A stretch of DNA of 64,000 bases from Branchiostoma lanceolatum (taxonomy: Eukaryota; Chordata; Leptocardii; Amphioxiformes; Branchiostomatidae), in the NCBI RefSeq assembly GCF_035083965.1, contig NC_089731.1:10576001-10640000 (forward strand). The letters are read 5' to 3'. Within the stretch, counting starts at the first letter, position 1; each line of letters begins with the position of its first letter. The notes below the pieces were generated by a model that was not told where the DNA came from, searched no databases, and saw only the letters and a list, made by a program, of their open reading frames with translations. Below, one piece after another: positions 60,150 through 64,000 of the stretch. The position numbers and the translations under genes were made by a program.

Positions 60150-63100
60150 ACCTACACTGCAGTTTGTCCATAATACATTGTACATCCCTTTACCCCAGCA
60201 ATGGTGACAAATCTATGAACAAGAGTGTTTTCTTTAAAAAAAAAACGCAGGCGACGCGAGGATTAGTAGGGAAGGAATGGTACGTTTTGGCGTTGAAGTA
60301 GGTAGTGAGGATATATAAACCCAGCTAGGACAATGTAGTTAGGCGGGGACAAATGTTTCAGGAAGTCGTTTTAGCTACTGCCAGGCCAATACTGGTAAAG
60401 AGAGAGCACTGGCTTATTCTGTTTTCTATTCTAAGATTGCCAAGTAGGTACTAGAAGTCCTGACAGATTTATAGACACACTGCCATTGATTGAGAGCTAA
60501 GTCGAATGTGAGTAAGATCGATACTTGCACTACCCAAAGACAGAAAAGAGTTTTTGAAGAAAGTCCTTAAATAGGGCTTGCATGGGGGAGTAGTGATTAC
60601 GAATTAAGCAACATTTTTGCCGCCGATTACGAATTACGTTAAATTCTCAGAGCTCATTACGAATTACGTTAAGTCATGAGGCTTTCTAAAAGACTTCAAC
60701 ACTTGACACAAGATTCAACTATCTAGTTCTGCGTCAAAACTATTCACATCATGTTGAGTACGTACTTTTGCGGACACCTCCTTGAGGGGGGCCTACATGG
60801 CTGCGTCCCGAGAACGCTCGACCCTAAATTCCGGGGCTACACATGGCGCTAAATTCAGTCAGCCTTTCTAGTTCTTTGCATTAAAAGCATGAGTGATAAT
60901 GACTAAGTCTAGACTAACGTGAGGTCACGCACAATGACTTCTGTATTTATATTTAGACAAATGGAGTCTAACCTGTTTCTTAGCTATTGTTAACTAATAC
61001 GAGGCACTATTGAACTACGAACTTTCATATCTAACATGGGAGGCCATATTTGAGCCCGATAAACACCACAGCTTGCTTATGAATTAAGACCTTTGATGGT
61101 GGAAACTTTTATTTTTGGGTATTGAGAAATGATAATGTGACGTTATAGAGAGACACATACGTTGAAGTTCTCCCAACTCCGCTCCAACTGAAGGAATTAC
61201 TGTTTCGTTGCACAATTTTATGGATCCACCAATGACAACATGGTAACCTGACGTGCGCTCTTGTAAAAGACACTAATTTTGTGCCTCCACGGCAACGTAC
61301 ATCAAAATTGATATAACAAATGCACAGACAGTGACTGTAATTGATAATCTGGTCACGCCTATTACCTTCCAAACCAATTACCCCACCCCATTGATATACA
61401 ATGTCTTTGTCCCACCTCGACACGTGTATGTATTTTTCCACCCGAATAAACTACTTTCGGTTTTTCCTAACTTTTGAGCATAACGTGTGGACCCCAATGA
61501 AGCCTTCAGTGCGAGAAAGCCTGTCAGAATACGTAGACAACTGTTCAGGTCTTTTCAAACAGAGTTATCAGCCATGACATGCCTTCTAATAAGAAAAAAA
61601 GGTGTTACTATACCTTTCTACGTCACAATGCAAACATTCCTCAGAGATCTAGAATTTGTGCAGTAAAAATATTCTCACCTGTGAGGCACAAATCGGACGA
61701 TAATGTTAGAGATATCTTAGTGATGATCCGCCACGGTATTACTTCTGCACCAAATGAAGTCAGACCTGTCTGGTCGCTCTGGAGCTTATTGTGAGTCGTG
61801 ACCATCGTAAGATATGAGGGTAAGATATCAGGGTTATATATAGTAGTCACACGTCACCGATCGAGAGAGGTTGTCGAACCCAGGGTACTCTGGTCTTCTT
61901 TGAAGAGCTCTTTGCTTCAGTTGCCTCAGTTCAGCACAATGCTCTGGGTACCGCAGTATACATAGGGTGATTTTAATAGAAATATTCATCGCGTACATGC
62001 TGACGGGAGGCGCTCGCTTGTGGATTGAAATTTTCATTTTGAAATCAGTCTACGCTTTACTAGTAATTCATGGGTTACACTTTACGTTACATAAAGCTAA
62101 CTGCCCACGGTTTACGTAGAATTAAAGCGACCAATCACGCGTTTCGGCGCATGTACTGATTACGAATTACGTTGATTTTGGGCGACTGCCTACGGAATAC
62201 GAAGACGAAAAAGGCTGCATCACGCTTCACGAAAAAGGGCATGCATGCCCTCCTTATAGCATGAGGAGATGAGCCTCTCCACAAGGTCCAAAGTGAACGT
62301 GTAGGAATTCGGGGAAGGGGAGGATCACTAACACTGTGATCTGACAAGAAATGGTATGTCTTTGCTAAAAGTCAGTTCAAATGTGGATCTGATACTGGAT
62401 ATCACTGAAGACCTATATCATAAGCCCATACCTGAGCGTGAAAACGAGTTGGGAATGGTGCTGTATTGGGCATAAATGTACGGGGGCATGCACCCGTCGC
62501 ACATTTTGAACTCCGTAAACGCTATTTTCCGCACTTTCAGAGGCAATTCATTGTTGAGTAATCTACGTTTAACCCTCAAACATCCTAACTTTTTTTGCGA
62601 CTAAAATAACTGAACGGTGTCAAAAATGACCCCAAAATGTTTTGTTCAGTGAAATCCCCCTTTTCACGTTTTTCGCTGATTGTTATCCGTACATTTCTTC
62701 ATCAATGTAAGAGGAATGTTTTGGCGTGTTTGGGTATGAATAATTCCCGTTCATTATCATAATTTGTGCAAAAAGATCAGAAGGACCACGTTTTGAACTA
62801 TCCCTATTCAAACCAGGAGCGGATTTTTGAGGCCCACGCCAAATTCCATGTTGCATAACTCCTGAACGGCTTACGCTAGAGACGCCAAACATGGTAACTT
62901 TTCATAAAATGTCCTTAACAAAGATTTCAAATTGATAAAGTAAGTTCATCGTTTTTCGTGTTGCCATGGCATATTTTACAAAATTTGCTAATTTCAGTTC
63001 AAACAATGACGTTTCCAGGCTTTGTTGGTACATCACATTTATTTTCTTTCATCATTATCATCATATGTAATCCAATGTAACTTTCATGATTTAACATTTA

Positions 63101-63540
63101 ATATTTAATGCTAATTTGATGACAACATCGGTCAAAATCCAAGATGGCGGATAAAATCACATAAACTTACGTCGTAATGACGTCATAATGACGTTATATT
63201 ACGTCATATTACGCCATAATGGCATAAAATTTGTTATGGTAATACAAATTCATATCTGCATCATTCTCTGAAAATTTGGTGGTCATACAATAAGTAGTTT
63301 AGGAGTTACAGAGGGCAGGTCTCAAAAACAGCAAATCATTTTTGCTGGGGTCAAAAATGACCCCAGTCGACTCAACACAGACTTTCCTCTATGGTATCAG
63401 CAGTATTGTGCCAATCTCCCTAGAAAATTAGGAAAGGTTAGAACTGATCATGATGTCTACTGACAAAGTCACGGAAGGAATTTTCTAACCGATCAAACAT
63501 GTTCAAATGGTACTGATATGATATTCCAATTCTACTGCTG
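60150..63540. other. Upstream flank of gene C with an inserted block
   Basis: 60151-60240 resembles the gene B flank. From about 60240 to 63760 the sequence has no counterpart there and looks inserted. It holds repeats of GATTACGAATTACGTT (60594-60690 and 62155-62180), a GACGTCATAATGACGTTATA cluster near 63180, and GTCAAAAATGACCCC palindromes at 62618 and 63348. No supported gene: the frame at 61109-61441 (minus) has no domain. Confidence 0.4.
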
Positions 63541-63760
63541 ACGTACTCCCGAACACCAGCCGAACACCAGCCGAACACCAGCCAACCAATTCCAGACCCT
63601 CCATCCAGAACCGAATGTTTTAAAATTAAACATTCGGCTGGCGCAGCCGAACGCAAGCTGACTCAGCCGAACGCCAGCCGACCTAGCTCCCGAATCACTC
63701 TAACCATAGTCGGGGAGAGTCGGGGGGCCATGTTCGGCTATGTATAACCGGGGCTTTAGA
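63541..63760. mobile_element. Inverted partial copy of the TAAAGCCC element
   Basis: Reverse complement of 59272-59530 with few differences, ending ATGTATAACCGGGGCTTTA. Only one end is present here. It may be the right arm of a larger element reaching back to about 60240. Confidence 0.75.
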
Positions 63761-64000
63761 GTTTCGAACTTGGCTTGTTAGTATTAATAAAAGGGCACAA
63801 TATTTGTACTCCAGAAAACTAGTCTTATTCGCAAACACCTCATCCATGGCAACCGCCAAACCTGCATGTTCCATGCTTTATAGAGACGCGTAACTTTAAG
63901 TCCTATATGGATTAAAGACTAGAATCATACACACATGCGCGTTCGTGGATGCGACCATAGAGCTGTGAAATGAAAAACCTGTTCAAGTACTGACAGCTGC
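63761..64000. repeat. Continuation of the duplicated upstream flank
   Basis: Homologous to 44098-44332 upstream of gene B, and almost the same over the last 90 bp. It runs off the window edge. Confidence 0.75.

Noticed and set aside
61109-61441. 110-codon minus-strand frame
   Set aside because: No recognisable motif and no splice or codon support. It lies in a block that appears inserted.

Overview
The window is animal nuclear DNA: spliced genes with GT-AG introns, many short exons, CA and TA microsatellites, non-LTR retrotransposon relics and several families of short inverted-repeat elements. The overall look (intron-dense genes, an alpha-2,8-sialyltransferase-type gene, LINE tails ending in ATT repeats, many polymorphic-looking tandem duplications) fits an invertebrate deuterostome, most likely an amphioxus (Branchiostoma). 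That assignment is inference. No bacterial, viral, CRISPR or organellar features were seen.

Layout. 0-3.2 kb: last three exons and 3' UTR of an unidentified plus-strand gene. 3.2-3.4 kb: CA microsatellite. 4.4-5.8 kb: three in-phase minus-strand exons of a small unidentified protein, faintly beta-trefoil-like. 5.8-10.1 kb: largely gene-free, with one 195-bp palindromic element. 10.1-12.2 kb: a complete four-exon plus-strand sialyltransferase gene (429 aa, ST8Sia type). 12.6-57.1 kb: three tandem, same-direction (minus) paralogous genes, called A, B and C here, reconstructed as 23, 26 and 23 coding exons (about 1226, 1311 and 1327 aa). 57-64 kb: transposon-rich upstream flank of gene C, partly homologous to the upstream flank of gene B.

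The A/B/C family is the remarkable content. Each gene starts with a large exon encoding a CxxC...H...C knuckle (CTACGRP-type) followed by a predicted coiled coil. It continues through many small exons of 48-340 bp encoding low-complexity, charged, Ser/Arg-rich peptides. Every one of the 69 internal junctions I could model is phase 1, so every internal exon is a symmetric 1-1 cassette that can be duplicated or lost without a frameshift. Each paralog has expanded a different cassette: an MSQMSEKG-type exon in A, an alternating two-exon array in B, and a two-exon pair in C. Fossil exons lie in the introns. Gene C ends in a different terminal exon from A and B.

The duplication unit seems to have included the neighbouring sialyltransferase. 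A relic of its exon 2, with an in-frame stop, lies at 29.3 kb between genes A and B, and sequence like the region just 3' of the intact gene reappears just 3' of gene B. Mobile elements repeatedly sit within about 12 bp of 5' splice sites in this family. One 352-bp element with a TTA target duplication landed inside the splice donor of a gene C exon and rebuilt a usable GTAAAG donor. I recognise no function for the A/B/C proteins and assign none.
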